DNA of 33,274 nt from Lachnospiraceae bacterium (GCA_910573755.1 CAJTBO010000040.1:1-33274), one strand, 5' to 3'; numbered from the stretch's first letter, positions 1 to 9,294 are shown. The notes: generated by a model not told the origin, from the sequence alone. Program-made: numbers and translations.

Positions 1-13
1 CTGTTAATATTCT

Positions 14-44
14 TTGAAAAACCTGCCTGACGGACAGGTAGAAT
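14..44 (+). promoter_or_regulatory. Putative MerR-type promoter with dyad in a 19-bp spacer
   Basis: A -35 box TTGAAA (14-19) and a -10 box TAGAAT (39-44) are 19 bp apart. The spacer region holds an imperfect dyad, ACCTGCCTG-A-CGGACAGGT (21-39), with 7 of 9 paired positions. A long 19-bp spacer with a dyad between the boxes is the usual design of MerR-family-controlled promoters. No regulator gene is in the window, and the transcript would have a leader of about 190 nt before the ABC ATPase gene. The regulator family is inference. Confidence 0.4.
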
Positions 45-241
45 ACTTGTGCTTTCATACAGGTATTACTGTTTTATTTTTATGTTTTTCTAAATCAATA
101 GCATAAAAATCTGTATTTTCCGATATTATGAACGCCCATTCTCAAATTTAAGGTTCCCGTAAGGCGTATTTAAGTTTGGAGTAAGGAACAGATGTTAGAG
201 TATGGAAGAACTTAAAAAATATGATACGGAGGTCAAAAGGA

Positions 242-973
242 ATGAAAGAGATCATAAAAACAGAAAATCTTTCCAAAAGATACGGCGATACATTGATTGT
301 AAAGGGAATCAACCTCTCGGTGATGGAGAGAACCATTTACGGGTTCTGCGGCCCTAACGGCGCGGGAAAATCCACTACACTGAAAATGCTGCTGGGGCTG
401 GTAAGACCCACGGAGGGGGAGATCAGCCTCTTTGGCAAAAAGATGACGGCGAAAAACAGGATGGAAATTTTGAGGCAGAGCGGTTCTTTGATCGAAAGCC
501 CGTCCTATTATGGGCATCTGACAGGCAGGGAAAATCTGGAGATCTTACAGGGGCTGCTGAAGGTGCCGGAAGAAAATGTGGAAAAGGTATTGAAGATCGT
601 GCGCCTTGACGGGCAGGGGAAGAAAAAGGTATCTGCCTACTCGCTGGGGATGAAGCAGAGGCTCGGACTTGCGGCGGCGCTCCTTAACTTTCCGAAACTG
701 CTGATCCTGGACGAGCCGACCAACGGCCTTGATCCGGCGGGTATTCAGGAAATGCGGGAACTGATCCGGTCGCTGCCGGAAAAATACGGCATGACAGTGA
801 TCATATCCAGTCATCTTCTTTCGGAGATCGACCAGATCGTTGACGATATCGGGATTATTGCCAACGGAAAACTCAAGTATCAGGGGTCTCTCGGCAGGCT
901 CCACGAGCAGGATACAACAAAGACACTGGAAGAGATTTTTCTGGATATGACGATGGAAGAGGTGAGTTTATGA
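242..973 (+). CDS. ABC transporter ATP-binding protein, lantibiotic-immunity (LanF/BcrA) type
   Basis: This is the nucleotide-binding subunit of an ABC exporter; it hydrolyses ATP on the cytoplasmic side of the membrane to power the two permeases encoded next to it. The 243-residue protein shows Walker A GPNGAGKST (37-45), the signature-like YSLGMKQRLG (133-142), Walker B LLILDEP (153-159) and the switch-histidine stretch ISSHLLSEID. I chose ATG 242 because GGAGGT at 228-233 lies 8 nt upstream; an upstream ATG at 221 would swallow that site. The gene overlaps the permease gene by 4 bp (ATGA), so the two are translationally coupled. The family is typical of transporters giving self-protection or resistance to lantibiotics and bacitracin. 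No lantibiotic biosynthesis genes are visible, so resistance is more likely than immunity, but the substrate is unknown. Confidence 0.9.
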   Translation: MKEIIKTENLSKRYGDTLIVKGINLSVMERTIYGFCGPNGAGKSTTLKMLLGLVRPTEGEISLFGKKMTAKNRMEILRQSGSLIESPSYYGHLTGRENLEILQGLLKVPEENVEKVLKIVRLDGQGKKKVSAYSLGMKQRLGLAAALLNFPKLLILDEPTNGLDPAGIQEMRELIRSLPEKYGMTVIISSHLLSEIDQIVDDIGIIANGKLKYQGSLGRLHEQDTTKTLEEIFLDMTMEEVSL

Positions 974-1722
974 CAGCATTATGGAAGGCGGAGTACCAAA
1001 AGACAAGAAGGCGTTACCTGCTGCTGTTTGTACTTGGAATGACAGCAATGGAACTGATATGGGCTTTGCATGGAAAACTGAGTGAGGACGCCATAGAAAA
1101 GGGCTGGTATATGCTGCTTTACCAGATGCCTGTGACCAATATGATCGTATTGCCGATGCTGGCGATGCTGATCTCCTCAAGGCTGGGCGATCTGGAACAT
1201 AAAAACAATATGCTGCAACATCTATGTACGATAACGGAGCGGGGAAAGCTGTATGACGCAAAGCTGCTTTACGGAGCGGGGCTGATGCTGACCAGCATTT
1301 TGCTGCAATGGTTTGGTATTATTGCAGACGGATTTTTCAGGCATCACTTCGGCGGGGATTTTCTGGTGAAAGAATATGGATTGCTGCTGCTGTTTACGAT
1401 CATGCCCAGTTTTGCGGTTTATATATTGCTGCATACAGTGGCGATGTGCTGTGAAAAACCTGCGGTGCCTTATATTGTTGGTATTGTGGGGGAGTTTGTG
1501 GGATTGCTTTCAATGTTTTTGCCGTACCGCTGCCTCTATTACGGGACGCCCTGGGGCTACTATGGGGCGCTGATGCTGATGGGAGCAGAGTATGACAGGG
1601 AGACGAGAATTTCCACTTATTTTTACAGGGATGTCAACTGGGGCGGATTTGCGGCGGTTTCCATAATGGCGGTTGTTATTTTTTTCATCGGCAGGATGTT
1701 TTTTTGCAGGAAAGAAGTATAA
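970..1722 (+). CDS. ABC-2 type permease, LanE/MutE-like
   Basis: This 250-residue integral membrane protein is the first permease of the exporter. It begins with a short cytoplasmic basic stretch (WKAEYQKTRRR) followed by a hydrophobic segment, and it has about six predicted membrane spans, the layout of the MutE/EpiE/LanE permease group. It starts within the stop of the ATPase gene (ATGA, 970-973), which argues for a stable ATPase-permease pair. It ends with FFIGRMFFCRKEV. Assignment to the lantibiotic-protection family rests on overall pattern and on the company of an ATPase and a second permease. The substrate cannot be read from the sequence. Confidence 0.8.
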   Translation: MTALWKAEYQKTRRRYLLLFVLGMTAMELIWALHGKLSEDAIEKGWYMLLYQMPVTNMIVLPMLAMLISSRLGDLEHKNNMLQHLCTITERGKLYDAKLLYGAGLMLTSILLQWFGIIADGFFRHHFGGDFLVKEYGLLLLFTIMPSFAVYILLHTVAMCCEKPAVPYIVGIVGEFVGLLSMFLPYRCLYYGTPWGYYGALMLMGAEYDRETRISTYFYRDVNWGGFAAVSIMAVVIFFIGRMFFCRKEV

Positions 1723-2104
1723 AATCCGGATATATAGCGCTTAAATATATCAGACCCGGATATATCCAAGTACGATATATGGACAGAAAGATTTACCTGC
1801 AGTAAATACAGGACATTAGATCGCAGTGGAATATTTAAAGATCGGCAGGGAATCAGAAAACAATAAAGTGTTTAGGAACCGAGCGGTATGAAATTAGTAA
1901 CAGTGTATTTAAAGACCAATATCAGAGCATTTAAAATAACAGTAGTAATCCTGAAATAACAATAGTAATAAACAACAAAGTAATAAACGACAACAAAGTA
2001 ATAAAGTCAATCAAACCAGAGGAAATAAAAATAACATTTGTTATTTTAGAACAAATGATTCCGGTCAATTCCAAACAATTCCAAAATAAAAGAGGAGAAA
2101 GACA
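1723..2104 (+). other. AT-rich gap between the two permease genes
   Basis: The 382-bp stretch has no convincing gene. It carries repeated GGATATAT words at its start, a short direct repeat of the form AACAAAGTAATAAA around 1972-2003, and two overlapping inverted repeats near its end: AAAATAACA/TGTTATTTT (2028-2047) and CATTTGTT/AACAAATG (2035-2057). The Shine-Dalgarno of the next gene, AGAGGAG, is at 2091-2097. The base composition is much richer in A than the flanking genes. It may hold a separate promoter or leader for the second permease; I could not identify a good -35/-10 pair. Confidence 0.5.
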
Positions 2105-2836
2105 ATGATACTACAATTATACAAAGCAGAAAGAATGAAATTAAGGCGTTCCCCCATATGGCTGGTCTTTATCATCGTGCCGGCGGTACCGGCGTTTCTG
2201 GGAACAATGAACTATCTGAATAATATAGAGATCCTGCGGTCGGAGTGGTTTAGTCTCTGGACCCAGCATACGCTGTTTACCAGTTATTTCTTCCTGCCGA
2301 TCCTGCTGGGGCTTTACTGCAGCTATCTGATGCGGCTTGAAAAAAACAACCGTAATTTAACAAAGCTGCTGACGCTGCCCATATCCCGGAAGGAACTGTT
2401 TGTGGCAAAATTGCTGTCCGCAGGAAAGATTATATTATTTACGGAAGTCTGGATAGGAGTGCTGTTCCTGATTTCCGGGAAAATAGCAGGGCTTACGGCA
2501 AAACCGCCGGTGGGCAGTCTGGTAATCTGGTGTCTGTTCGGGACGCTGGGCGGGATAGCTATGGCGGCGCTGCAGCTGATCGTCTCCCTGTTATGCGACA
2601 GCTTCGCTCTTCCCGTCGGGATTTCCTTTGCAGGCGGCATAAGCGGCTTGATGGTGATGTCAAAGGGCGGCTGCTGGATGTATCCCTATTCCCTGATGGC
2701 CTACGGCATGGTTTCCAACAACAATAAGCAGCAGCTTACAGCGGAAGGCTACCCGCAGTTTGTATTGATATGCCTCTTTTATCTGGCGGTCTTTACGGCG
2801 GCCGGGGCGATGATCATGGACAGGAGGGAGGTATGA
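2105..2836 (+). CDS. ABC-2 type permease, LanG/MutG-like
   Basis: This 243-residue membrane protein is the probable second permease of the exporter. It opens with the basic cytoplasmic motif YKAERMKLRRSP before the first hydrophobic segment. It also has the stretch RNLTKLLTLPISRKELFVAKLL after the second span, a pattern typical of LanG/MutG-type permeases, and about six membrane spans. AGAGGAG at 2091-2097 is 7 nt before ATG 2105. In most such loci the two permease genes are adjacent; here 382 bp separate them, which suggests either an insertion-deletion event or independent expression of this subunit. The gene ends 3 bp from the convergent activase gene, with no terminator between them. Confidence 0.8.
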   Translation: MILQLYKAERMKLRRSPIWLVFIIVPAVPAFLGTMNYLNNIEILRSEWFSLWTQHTLFTSYFFLPILLGLYCSYLMRLEKNNRNLTKLLTLPISRKELFVAKLLSAGKIILFTEVWIGVLFLISGKIAGLTAKPPVGSLVIWCLFGTLGGIAMAALQLIVSLLCDSFALPVGISFAGGISGLMVMSKGGCWMYPYSLMAYGMVSNNNKQQLTAEGYPQFVLICLFYLAVFTAAGAMIMDRREV

Positions 2837-2839
2837 CCC

Positions 2840-5800
2840 TCACTCCAGATTTTTATACGCCGTAGACAGCATCAGTTTAATCCGATTGAGCTGGTTCACT
2901 TCGCTTGCCCCCGGATCATAATCGATCGCCACAATATTGGACTTCGGATAACGTTTCCGGATCTCCTTGATCACACCCTTACCAACTACATGGTTCGGCA
3001 GGCAGCCGAAGGGCTGGCAGCAGACGATATTGTTCACGCCGCTCCGGATCAGCTCGATCATCTCCCCGGTCAAAAACCATCCCTCACCGGTCTGATTCCC
3101 GATATTGACGATAGGTTCCGCATATTCCACCAGTTTGTAAATGCTGACAGGGGGGTGGAAATGGGTGCTCTTCTCAAAGGCCTTTGCGGCGGCGCCGCGC
3201 AGAAATTCAAGGGCGCGGATGCCGAGACGGCACATGCGTGCGGCCTTTTTACTGGTGCCCAGATAATCTGCTTTATAAATCTGGTTGTAGAAGCAGTAGA
3301 GCATAAAGTCGAGCAGATCCGGACAGACAGCTTCAGCGCCTTCCGCCTCTAACAGTTCCACAAGATGGTTGTTCGCCACCGGCGCGAATTTCACAAGGAT
3401 CTCACCCACAATACCGACTTTCGGCTTTTTCACATCCAAAAGCGGAAGGGCGTCAAACTCTTCGATGATCTGCCGGCACATGTTCCGGAACCGGAAGAAA
3501 TTCAGGTGTTTTCCGGTCAGGAACGAAACGCATTTCTGTTTCCATTTTTCATGCAGGGCATCGGCGGAGCCGGGCTCTTTCTCATAGGGCCTTGTGGCAT
3601 AGAGACAACGCATGAAGATATCCCCGAAAGTCACGCCGAAGGCGGCGTGGATCAGGAGGTCCGCGTTAATATGGAAGCCGGGGTTTGTCTCAATACCGCC
3701 CAGATTCAGGGAGATTACCGGAACCTGCGGCATGCCCGCCTTTTCCAGCGCCCGGCGGATAAAGCCTATGTAATTTGTGGCACGGCACCCGCCGCCGGTC
3801 TGTGACATGATAACGGCGGTATGGTTTAAGTCATATTTGCCGGAATGAAGTGCGTCCATGATCTGTCCGACCACGATCAGGGAAGGATAACAGGCGTCAT
3901 TATTCACATATTTCAATCCCATATCCACAGCATGTTTATTGTCGTTCCCCAGTACCTCAAAGTTATAGCCGCAGGCATTGAAGGCAGGCTGCAGCAGATC
4001 AAAATGGATCGGCGACATCTGCGGGCAGAGGATCGTGTAGTTTTTCCGCATCTCTTCCGTGAAGGAAATCTTCTCGATGGAAGAGGGGCGGATCGTCCGC
4101 TGCATATTCCGCATCTCCCGCACCCGGAGGGCGGAAAGGAGAGAACGGATACGGATTCTTGCCGCCCCCAGATTGTTGACTTCATCGATCTTTAGACAAG
4201 TGTATATTTTGTCGGAGCCGGAGAGGATATCATTCACCTGATCCGTGGTAACGGCATCCAGACCGCAGCCGAAGGAATTTAACTGGATCAGATCCAGGTC
4301 CTCTCTTGTTTTCACAAAACTTGCCGCCGCATAGAGTCTGGAGTGGTACATCCACTGGTCGGAAACGATCAAAGGACGCTCCGGCGCGGCGAGATGGCAG
4401 ACGGAATCTTCGGTGAGTACTGCGATATTATAGCTGTTGATCAGTTCCGGGATACCGTGGTTGATCTCCGGATCGATATGGTAGGGACGTCCCGCCAGCA
4501 CGATGCCTCTCGCCTGATGCTGTTCCATCCAGCTCAGCACTTCCCTGCCCTTTTGCCGGATATCATCCCGTGCCGCGTCCAGTTCCGCCCAGGCCGCGTC
4601 CACGGCATTTCGGATCTCTTCTGCGGGCAGTTCGGAAAATTCCCGCACCAGAGCCTGTTTCACCGTATCCGGCGATGCGAAACTCATAAAGGGATTGCGG
4701 AAGGTGATCTGCTGCTGCGCGATCTCGTCCACGTTATTTTTGATATTTTCGGAATAAGAGGTCACAATAGGACAATTATAGTGATTGTTTGCATCCTCAA
4801 ATTCGTTGCGCTCATAGAACAGTGCCGGATAGAAAATAAATTGTATGCCCTGTCTGATCAGCCAGGAAACATGCCCGTGGGCAAGTTTCGCCGGATAACA
4901 TTCTGATTCACTTGGTATAGATTCTATACCTAATTCATAAATCTTATGAGTGGAACTGGGGGAGAGCACCACCGAATAGCCCAGTTTCGTAAAGAAAGTG
5001 AACCAGAACGGATAGTTCTCATACATATTCAGCACCCGGGGAATGCCCACTTTGCCCCGCGGCGCCTCATCCACAGGCAAAGGCTCGTAGTGATGGAAGA
5101 GCCTCTCCAGTTTATATTCGTATAAATTCGGAATATTATTCTCGTTTTTCTGCTTTCCGAGTCCCCTCTCACAGCGGTTGCCGGAGATATACTGGCGACC
5201 GCCGGAGAAACGGTTGATGGTCAGACGGCAGTTGTTGGTACAGCCTTTGCACTTCGCCATGGTGGTGGTAAACTGCAGTTCATTGATCTTTTCGATGCTG
5301 AGCATGGTGGTCTGATAACCCGGTTCCATGTGACAGCGTTCTCTGGCGATCAGCGCACAGCCGAAAGCGCCCATGATACCGGCGATATCCGGACGGGTCG
5401 CCTCACAGTCCGCGATCTTTTCAAAGCTGCGCAGTACCGCGTCATTATAGAAAGTACCGCCCTGCACCACGATATTTTTCCCCAGTTCTTCCGCGGAAGA
5501 GACCTTGATCACCTTGAACAGCGCGTTTTTGATCACGGAATAGGCAAGCCCCGCGGAGATGTCGTTGACGGAGGCTCCCTCTTTCTGCGCCTGTTTTACT
5601 TTGGAGTTCATAAACACGGTGCAGCGGGTGCCAAGATCGATGGGATGCGCGGCAAACAGCGCCGCCTGCGCAAAATCTTCCACGCTGTAGTTTAGGGATT
5701 TGGCAAAGGTCTCGATAAAGGAGCCGCATCCCGAGGAGCAGGCTTCGTTCAACTGTACGGAGTCAACGGTCTGGTTTTTGATCTTGATACATTTCATATC

Positions 5801-7075
5801 CTGACCGCCGATATCCAGGATACAGTCCACCGAAGGGTCGAAAAAGGCGGCGGCATAGTAGTGCGCCACCGTTTCCACTTCGCCGTCGTCTAAAAGGAAA
5901 GCGGCCTTGAGCAGCGCTTCACCGTAACCGGTGGAGCAGGAGCGGACGATCTTTGCGCCTTCCGGCAGCAGGCTGTAGATTTCCTGAATGGAACGGATCG
6001 CGGTCTTTAACGGACTGCCGTTATTATTGCTGTAAAAGGAGTAAAGAAGTTCTCCCTCTTCCCCCACAAGCGCGGTTTTTGTGGTGGTGGAACCGGCATC
6101 GATCCCCAGATAGCAGTTGCCCTGATAAGTGGAGAGATCTCCCTTTTTTACCATGGTTTTTTCATGGCGGGTGCGGAATCGATCATATTCTTCCCCGGAC
6201 GCGAACAGCGGCTCCATCCGCGCCACCTCAAATTCCATCTTGATCCCCGAGGATAATTTCCCGATCATATCGGAGAGCAGGACGGAAACCTCTTCTCTGG
6301 CATTCAGGGCGGAGCCCATTGCCGCAAAGAGGTGGGAGTGTTCCAGTGTAATGGTATGTTCCTCATCCAGCTTCAGGGTGCGGATAAAAGCAGCTTTTAA
6401 CTCCGATAAAAAGTGAAGCGGGCCGCCCAGGAATGCCACATGCCCCCGGATCGGCTTGCCGCAGGCAAGGCCGGATATGGTCTGGTTCACCACCGCCTGA
6501 AAGATGGAGGCGGACAGATCTTCCCTGGTAGCGCCTTCGTTGATCAGGGGCTGGATATCGGACTTGGCAAATACGCCGCAGCGCGCTGCGATCGTATAAA
6601 GAGACTGGTAGTGTTTGGCGTATTCATTTAAACCGGAGGCGTCCGTCTGCAGCAGGGATGCCATCTGGTCGATAAAAGAGCCGGTGCCGCCGGCGCAGAT
6701 CCCGTTCATTCTCTGCTCCACGTTACCGCCTTCAAAATAGATGATCTTCGCGTCTTCCCCGCCCAGTTCGATCGCCACGTCAGTCTTCGGGGCAAAGGCT
6801 TGCAGGGAGGTGGATACGGCGATCACTTCCTGCACAAAAGGAATCTCCAGATGGTTTGCCAGCGTCAGGCCGCCGGAACCGGTGATCACGGGATGAACGG
6901 TGAGTTCACCCAGCTTTTCCTTCGCCTTTTCCAGAAGGCGGCTCAAAGTTTCCTGAATATTGGCAAAATGCCGCTCATAGTCTGCAAATAACAGGTTGTT
7001 TCCGGCGTCCAGCACGGCGATCTTGACTGTGGTGGAGCCGATATCGATACCTAATGTATATGTGAAATCTTTCAT
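2840..7075 (-). CDS. Giant 2-hydroxyacyl-CoA dehydratase activase-related protein (two BadF/HgdC-type modules plus DUF2229)
   Basis: The 1411-residue protein belongs to the acyl-CoA dehydratase activase family, whose small members (HgdC) are ATP-driven [4Fe-4S] electron donors to 2-hydroxyacyl-CoA dehydratases. Module 1 has the nucleotide-binding [10 protein letters not shown] (9-18) and cluster cysteines in GICAGGTG (C127) and RCGVFAKSD (C166). Module 2 repeats this with [10 protein letters not shown] (324-333), EACSSGCG (C446) and RCTVFMNS (C485). Next come a cysteine cluster CKGCTNNC (C609, C612, C616) with GNRCERG (C635), and a C-terminal half of the DUF2229/dehydratase-like type ([22 protein letters not shown]). 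ATG 7075 is preferred over an ATG at 7198: GAAAGGGA is about 5 nt upstream and the promoter would start transcripts near 7200. No separate dehydratase genes are in the window. The electron acceptor is unknown; the protein is presumably cytoplasmic and oxygen-sensitive. Confidence 0.9.
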   Translation of the reverse strand: MKDFTYTLGIDIGSTTVKIAVLDAGNNLLFADYERHFANIQETLSRLLEKAKEKLGELTVHPVITGSGGLTLANHLEIPFVQEVIAVSTSLQAFAPKTDVAIELGGEDAKIIYFEGGNVEQRMNGICAGGTGSFIDQMASLLQTDASGLNEYAKHYQSLYTIAARCGVFAKSDIQPLINEGATREDLSASIFQAVVNQTISGLACGKPIRGHVAFLGGPLHFLSELKAAFIRTLKLDEEHTITLEHSHLFAAMGSALNAREEVSVLLSDMIGKLSSGIKMEFEVARMEPLFASGEEYDRFRTRHEKTMVKKGDLSTYQGNCYLGIDAGSTTTKTALVGEEGELLYSFYSNNNGSPLKTAIRSIQEIYSLLPEGAKIVRSCSTGYGEALLKAAFLLDDGEVETVAHYYAAAFFDPSVDCILDIGGQDMKCIKIKNQTVDSVQLNEACSSGCGSFIETFAKSLNYSVEDFAQAALFAAHPIDLGTRCTVFMNSKVKQAQKEGASVNDISAGLAYSVIKNALFKVIKVSSAEELGKNIVVQGGTFYNDAVLRSFEKIADCEATRPDIAGIMGAFGCALIARERCHMEPGYQTTMLSIEKINELQFTTTMAKCKGCTNNCRLTINRFSGGRQYISGNRCERGLGKQKNENNIPNLYEYKLERLFHHYEPLPVDEAPRGKVGIPRVLNMYENYPFWFTFFTKLGYSVVLSPSSTHKIYELGIESIPSESECYPAKLAHGHVSWLIRQGIQFIFYPALFYERNEFEDANNHYNCPIVTSYSENIKNNVDEIAQQQITFRNPFMSFASPDTVKQALVREFSELPAEEIRNAVDAAWAELDAARDDIRQKGREVLSWMEQHQARGIVLAGRPYHIDPEINHGIPELINSYNIAVLTEDSVCHLAAPERPLIVSDQWMYHSRLYAAASFVKTREDLDLIQLNSFGCGLDAVTTDQVNDILSGSDKIYTCLKIDEVNNLGAARIRIRSLLSALRVREMRNMQRTIRPSSIEKISFTEEMRKNYTILCPQMSPIHFDLLQPAFNACGYNFEVLGNDNKHAVDMGLKYVNNDACYPSLIVVGQIMDALHSGKYDLNHTAVIMSQTGGGCRATNYIGFIRRALEKAGMPQVPVISLNLGGIETNPGFHINADLLIHAAFGVTFGDIFMRCLYATRPYEKEPGSADALHEKWKQKCVSFLTGKHLNFFRFRNMCRQIIEEFDALPLLDVKKPKVGIVGEILVKFAPVANNHLVELLEAEGAEAVCPDLLDFMLYCFYNQIYKADYLGTSKKAARMCRLGIRALEFLRGAAAKAFEKSTHFHPPVSIYKLVEYAEPIVNIGNQTGEGWFLTGEMIELIRSGVNNIVCCQPFGCLPNHVVGKGVIKEIRKRYPKSNIVAIDYDPGASEVNQLNRIKLMLSTAYKNLE

Positions 7076-7200
7076 AAATTCCCTTTCTTTTGCACGGATC
7101 TGCCTGTGCATAATGGGTCTGCGCCGGAACTGTGCCGACATGCTCTCATACATGAGAACGGCCGTGATTTTTCGTATCGAAACTGTCCGGTCAGACATTC
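7076..7200 (-). other. Leader of the activase gene
   Basis: Between the predicted transcription start (about 7200) and ATG 7075 lie about 125 nt. The stretch stays open in the activase frame back to an ATG at 7198, but the translation looks unlike the family N-terminus. It contains an imperfect palindrome with arms CTCAT/ATGAG (around 7140-7157). It could be a plain leader or could contain control structure; I recognise no known riboswitch. Confidence 0.4.
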
Positions 7201-7206
7201 CCAGAC

Positions 7207-7235
7207 ATTATACGACATTCTTCTTTAGATTTCAA
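7207..7235 (-). promoter_or_regulatory. Sigma-A-type promoter for the activase gene
   Basis: Read on the minus strand, TTGAAA (7235-7230) is followed by a 17-bp spacer and a perfect TATAAT (7212-7207). The start point would be near 7200. This is the best consensus promoter in the left part of the window, and it supports the downstream start codon at 7075. Confidence 0.75.
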
Positions 7236-7563
7236 CGTACTAAAATTTAGAAAAAAATAAATAAAGTAAAATCTTTTTCTTAAAAAAGAATAACTGTTAT
7301 GCAAATTGTATTAAAATAGAAGAGAATCGATGCTTCACAGTTTACTTTTTTTTCCTGAAATGGTATTATAACTTGAAATGATGTGAATGAGCGGCGGCAG
7401 CCGGCAAAGGATAAACGCCAGCGAGGGTCTGGTGCGGCGGGAGCCGTTTCTCATGCTGTTATTGTCCGGAAGCTTTGATCTTGGCAGTATGCGGTGATGC
7501 GGAAAATATGGAAACGGTAACTGTATTATAACTGTATATATATAGAAAAAAGAGGAAAGCAAA
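7236..7563 (+). other. Divergent intergenic region with a long leader for the rhomboid-like gene
   Basis: The region between the two divergent transcription units is AT-rich up to about 7385. It then contains a GC-rich block in which ATGAG-CGGC (7387-7395) can pair with GCCG-(TTT)-CTCAT (7443-7454), enclosing further possible short stems such as CCAG/CTGG. This block would sit in the 5' leader of the rhomboid-like gene if the promoter at 7341-7369 is used. I do not recognise it as any known riboswitch. A T-rich stretch and TATATATATAG precede the Shine-Dalgarno GAGGAAAG at about 7550-7559. Confidence 0.4.
7341..7369 (+). promoter_or_regulatory. Possible promoter for the rhomboid-like/sigma-like group
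   Basis: TTTACT (7341-7346), a 17-bp spacer and TATTAT (7364-7369) form a moderate sigma-A match. The implied leader to ATG 7564 is about 188 nt. The -35 box is weak, so this is tentative. Confidence 0.35.
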
Positions 7564-8421
7564 ATGCAGAAATTTGTGAAAAATATGGAAAAAAAGTTCG
7601 GCAGGTATGCGATACCTGACCTGATTAATTACTTTATCGTATGTTATGTGGCGTCTACGATCATCAGCCTTTTTATGCCGGGGCTGTACTACGGTTTTCT
7701 GGCGCTGGATTTTGAGAAGATCATGCACGGGCAGGTCTGGAGGCTGTTTACGTTTATTCTGGCGCCGGAGACTTTGTCGAGCGGTTTTTTCGGAACGGGG
7801 ATCAATATATTCTTTTTTGTGATCAAGATCCATATCTATTATCTGTTCGGGCATTCGCTGGAAAATATGTGGGGAGCTTTCCGGTTTAACCTGTATTTTA
7901 TCGGCGGCATCATCCTGACGATCCTGGCGGAGTTGATCCTGTTTGTGACGACGGGGCAGAGCGCTTATTACGGCGGTATGAACTATCTGTACCAGTCCAT
8001 GTTTTTTGCCTTCTGTGTGCTGTTCCCGGAAGAGCAGTTTTTGATCTATTTTGTGTTCCCGATTAAGGCGAAGGTGCTTGCCGTGCTGGACGCCATCCTG
8101 CTGGCGGTGGATCTGATTCAGTATCTGGGAGCAGGGATGTACTCCTATTGTCTGGCAATCGTTGTGGCGATGCTGAATTTCCTGATTTTCTTCTATGTTT
8201 ATAAAGGGCTTGACAGATACAGTCCGAGGCAGATGAAGCGGCGCAGGGAATTTAAGCGGCAGACCATGCGGCAGCCTCAGGGAGTGACAAAGCATCAGTG
8301 TGCGATCTGCGGCAGGAACGAGATGACGAATCCGGAATTGTCTTTCCGGTTCTGCTCCAAGTGCAACGGAAATTATGAGTATTGTGAAGAACATTTATTT
8401 ACCCATCAGCATGTAAAGTAA
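7564..8421 (+). CDS. Rhomboid-like polytopic membrane protein with C-terminal zinc ribbon
   Basis: The 285-residue protein has about six hydrophobic segments in residues 15-220, then a basic stretch (RQMKRRREFKRQ) and a C-terminal zinc-ribbon-like module CAICG...CSKCNGNYEYCEEH with a final THQH. The stretch HSLENMWGAFRFNLYF resembles the rhomboid L1-loop motif (G-x-x-L-E...W-G...R-F). I do not see the GxSG serine motif, so it is probably a non-catalytic member of the rhomboid superfamily; the zinc ribbon would face the cytoplasm. The start ATG 7564 follows a good GAGGAAAG site. The next gene begins 14 bp downstream, so this protein is likely co-expressed with the sigma-like protein, which would fit a membrane-linked signalling role. 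That role is inference only. Confidence 0.65.
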   Translation: MQKFVKNMEKKFGRYAIPDLINYFIVCYVASTIISLFMPGLYYGFLALDFEKIMHGQVWRLFTFILAPETLSSGFFGTGINIFFFVIKIHIYYLFGHSLENMWGAFRFNLYFIGGIILTILAELILFVTTGQSAYYGGMNYLYQSMFFAFCVLFPEEQFLIYFVFPIKAKVLAVLDAILLAVDLIQYLGAGMYSYCLAIVVAMLNFLIFFYVYKGLDRYSPRQMKRRREFKRQTMRQPQGVTKHQCAICGRNEMTNPELSFRFCSKCNGNYEYCEEHLFTHQHVK

Positions 8422-8435
8422 AGACAGAGGGGAAT

Positions 8436-9176
8436 ATGGACAGAGAGATTTTATTTGCAAAGACGCTGGAACAGGTCAGAAAACAGGGAAAGATACAGGG
8501 AAACCGCATTGGCAAAGAGCAGGTGCGGGAAGCCTTTGCGGAACTTTCTCTGGAGGAGTCCCAGCTTGAACTGGTTTATGATTATCTGGAAAAGCATCAT
8601 ATCGGCGTGGACAGGGAGGCTTCCGGGGAGGAAAACCTGACGGCTGAGGAGACGGATTATCTGCAGGAATATCTGGAAATGCTGCAGGCTATACCGGAAC
8701 TTCCGGACGGGGAAAGGGAAGCGCTGCTTTTGTCGGCTATGGCGGGGGATCTGTCGTCCCAGAAGCGGCTGACGGAGGTTTTTCTGCCGAAGGTGCCGGA
8801 AATGGCGAGGATCTACGCGGGGCAGGGCGTCTATCTGGAGGATCTGATCGGGCAGGGAAATATGGCGCTGAGCGAAGGCGTCGCCATACTTGGCGCAGCG
8901 GAAAACGCGCAGGACGCGGAAGGAATGCTGGCATGGTTTATCATGGATTCCATGGAAAAGCTGATCGCGGAGGGCGCGGAAAACAGAAAGGCGGATAAAA
9001 AACTGGAAGATAAAGTCAACCATATCGCGAAGCAGGCAAAGCAGCTCGCGGAGGATCTGCGGCGCAAGGTGACTGTAGGGGAACTGGCTGAGGAGACCGG
9101 CATTCCGGAGGAGGAGATCCGGGATGTGTACCGGCTCAGCGGGTATGTGATAGAGGACCTGGAAGATAAGCAATGA
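8436..9176 (+). CDS. Sigma-70-like protein lacking promoter-recognition regions
   Basis: The 246-residue acidic protein resembles parts of a primary sigma factor. Residues 1-55 resemble region 1.1 (FAKTLEQVRKQGKI...LVYDYLEKHHIGV). LTAEETDYLQEYL (about 68-80) resembles region 1.2. LPKVPEMARIYAGQGVYLEDLIGQGNMAL (about 116-145) resembles region 2.1-2.2, the core-RNA-polymerase-binding helices. Residues about 190-235 (VTVGELAEETGIPEEEIRDVYRLSG) resemble region 3. The aromatic TYATWWIRQAI stretch of region 2.3-2.4 is replaced by AWFIMDSMEKLIAEG, and there is no region 4. It could bind RNA polymerase without recognising a -10/-35 pair, for example as an accessory or inhibitor. GAGGGG precedes ATG 8436, and the gene sits 14 bp after the rhomboid-like gene. 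Confidence 0.6.
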   Translation: MDREILFAKTLEQVRKQGKIQGNRIGKEQVREAFAELSLEESQLELVYDYLEKHHIGVDREASGEENLTAEETDYLQEYLEMLQAIPELPDGEREALLLSAMAGDLSSQKRLTEVFLPKVPEMARIYAGQGVYLEDLIGQGNMALSEGVAILGAAENAQDAEGMLAWFIMDSMEKLIAEGAENRKADKKLEDKVNHIAKQAKQLAEDLRRKVTVGELAEETGIPEEEIRDVYRLSGYVIEDLEDKQ

Positions 9177-9294
9177 GGCGCCTGTTTTATTCGGGTACGG
9201 GAATTTGGAGGACGGGCGGCAGGGCGCCTGTTATGCGAAATATAATTTTTTGCAGCGGCGAAAGCGGAAATGTTGCAGGGAAAAGGATGAGGTT

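Noticed and set aside
7459-8394. Minus-strand open frame (311 codons) opposite the rhomboid-like gene
   Set aside because: The plus-strand frame has membrane segments, a zinc ribbon, a good start site and close operon spacing; the antisense frame has none of these.
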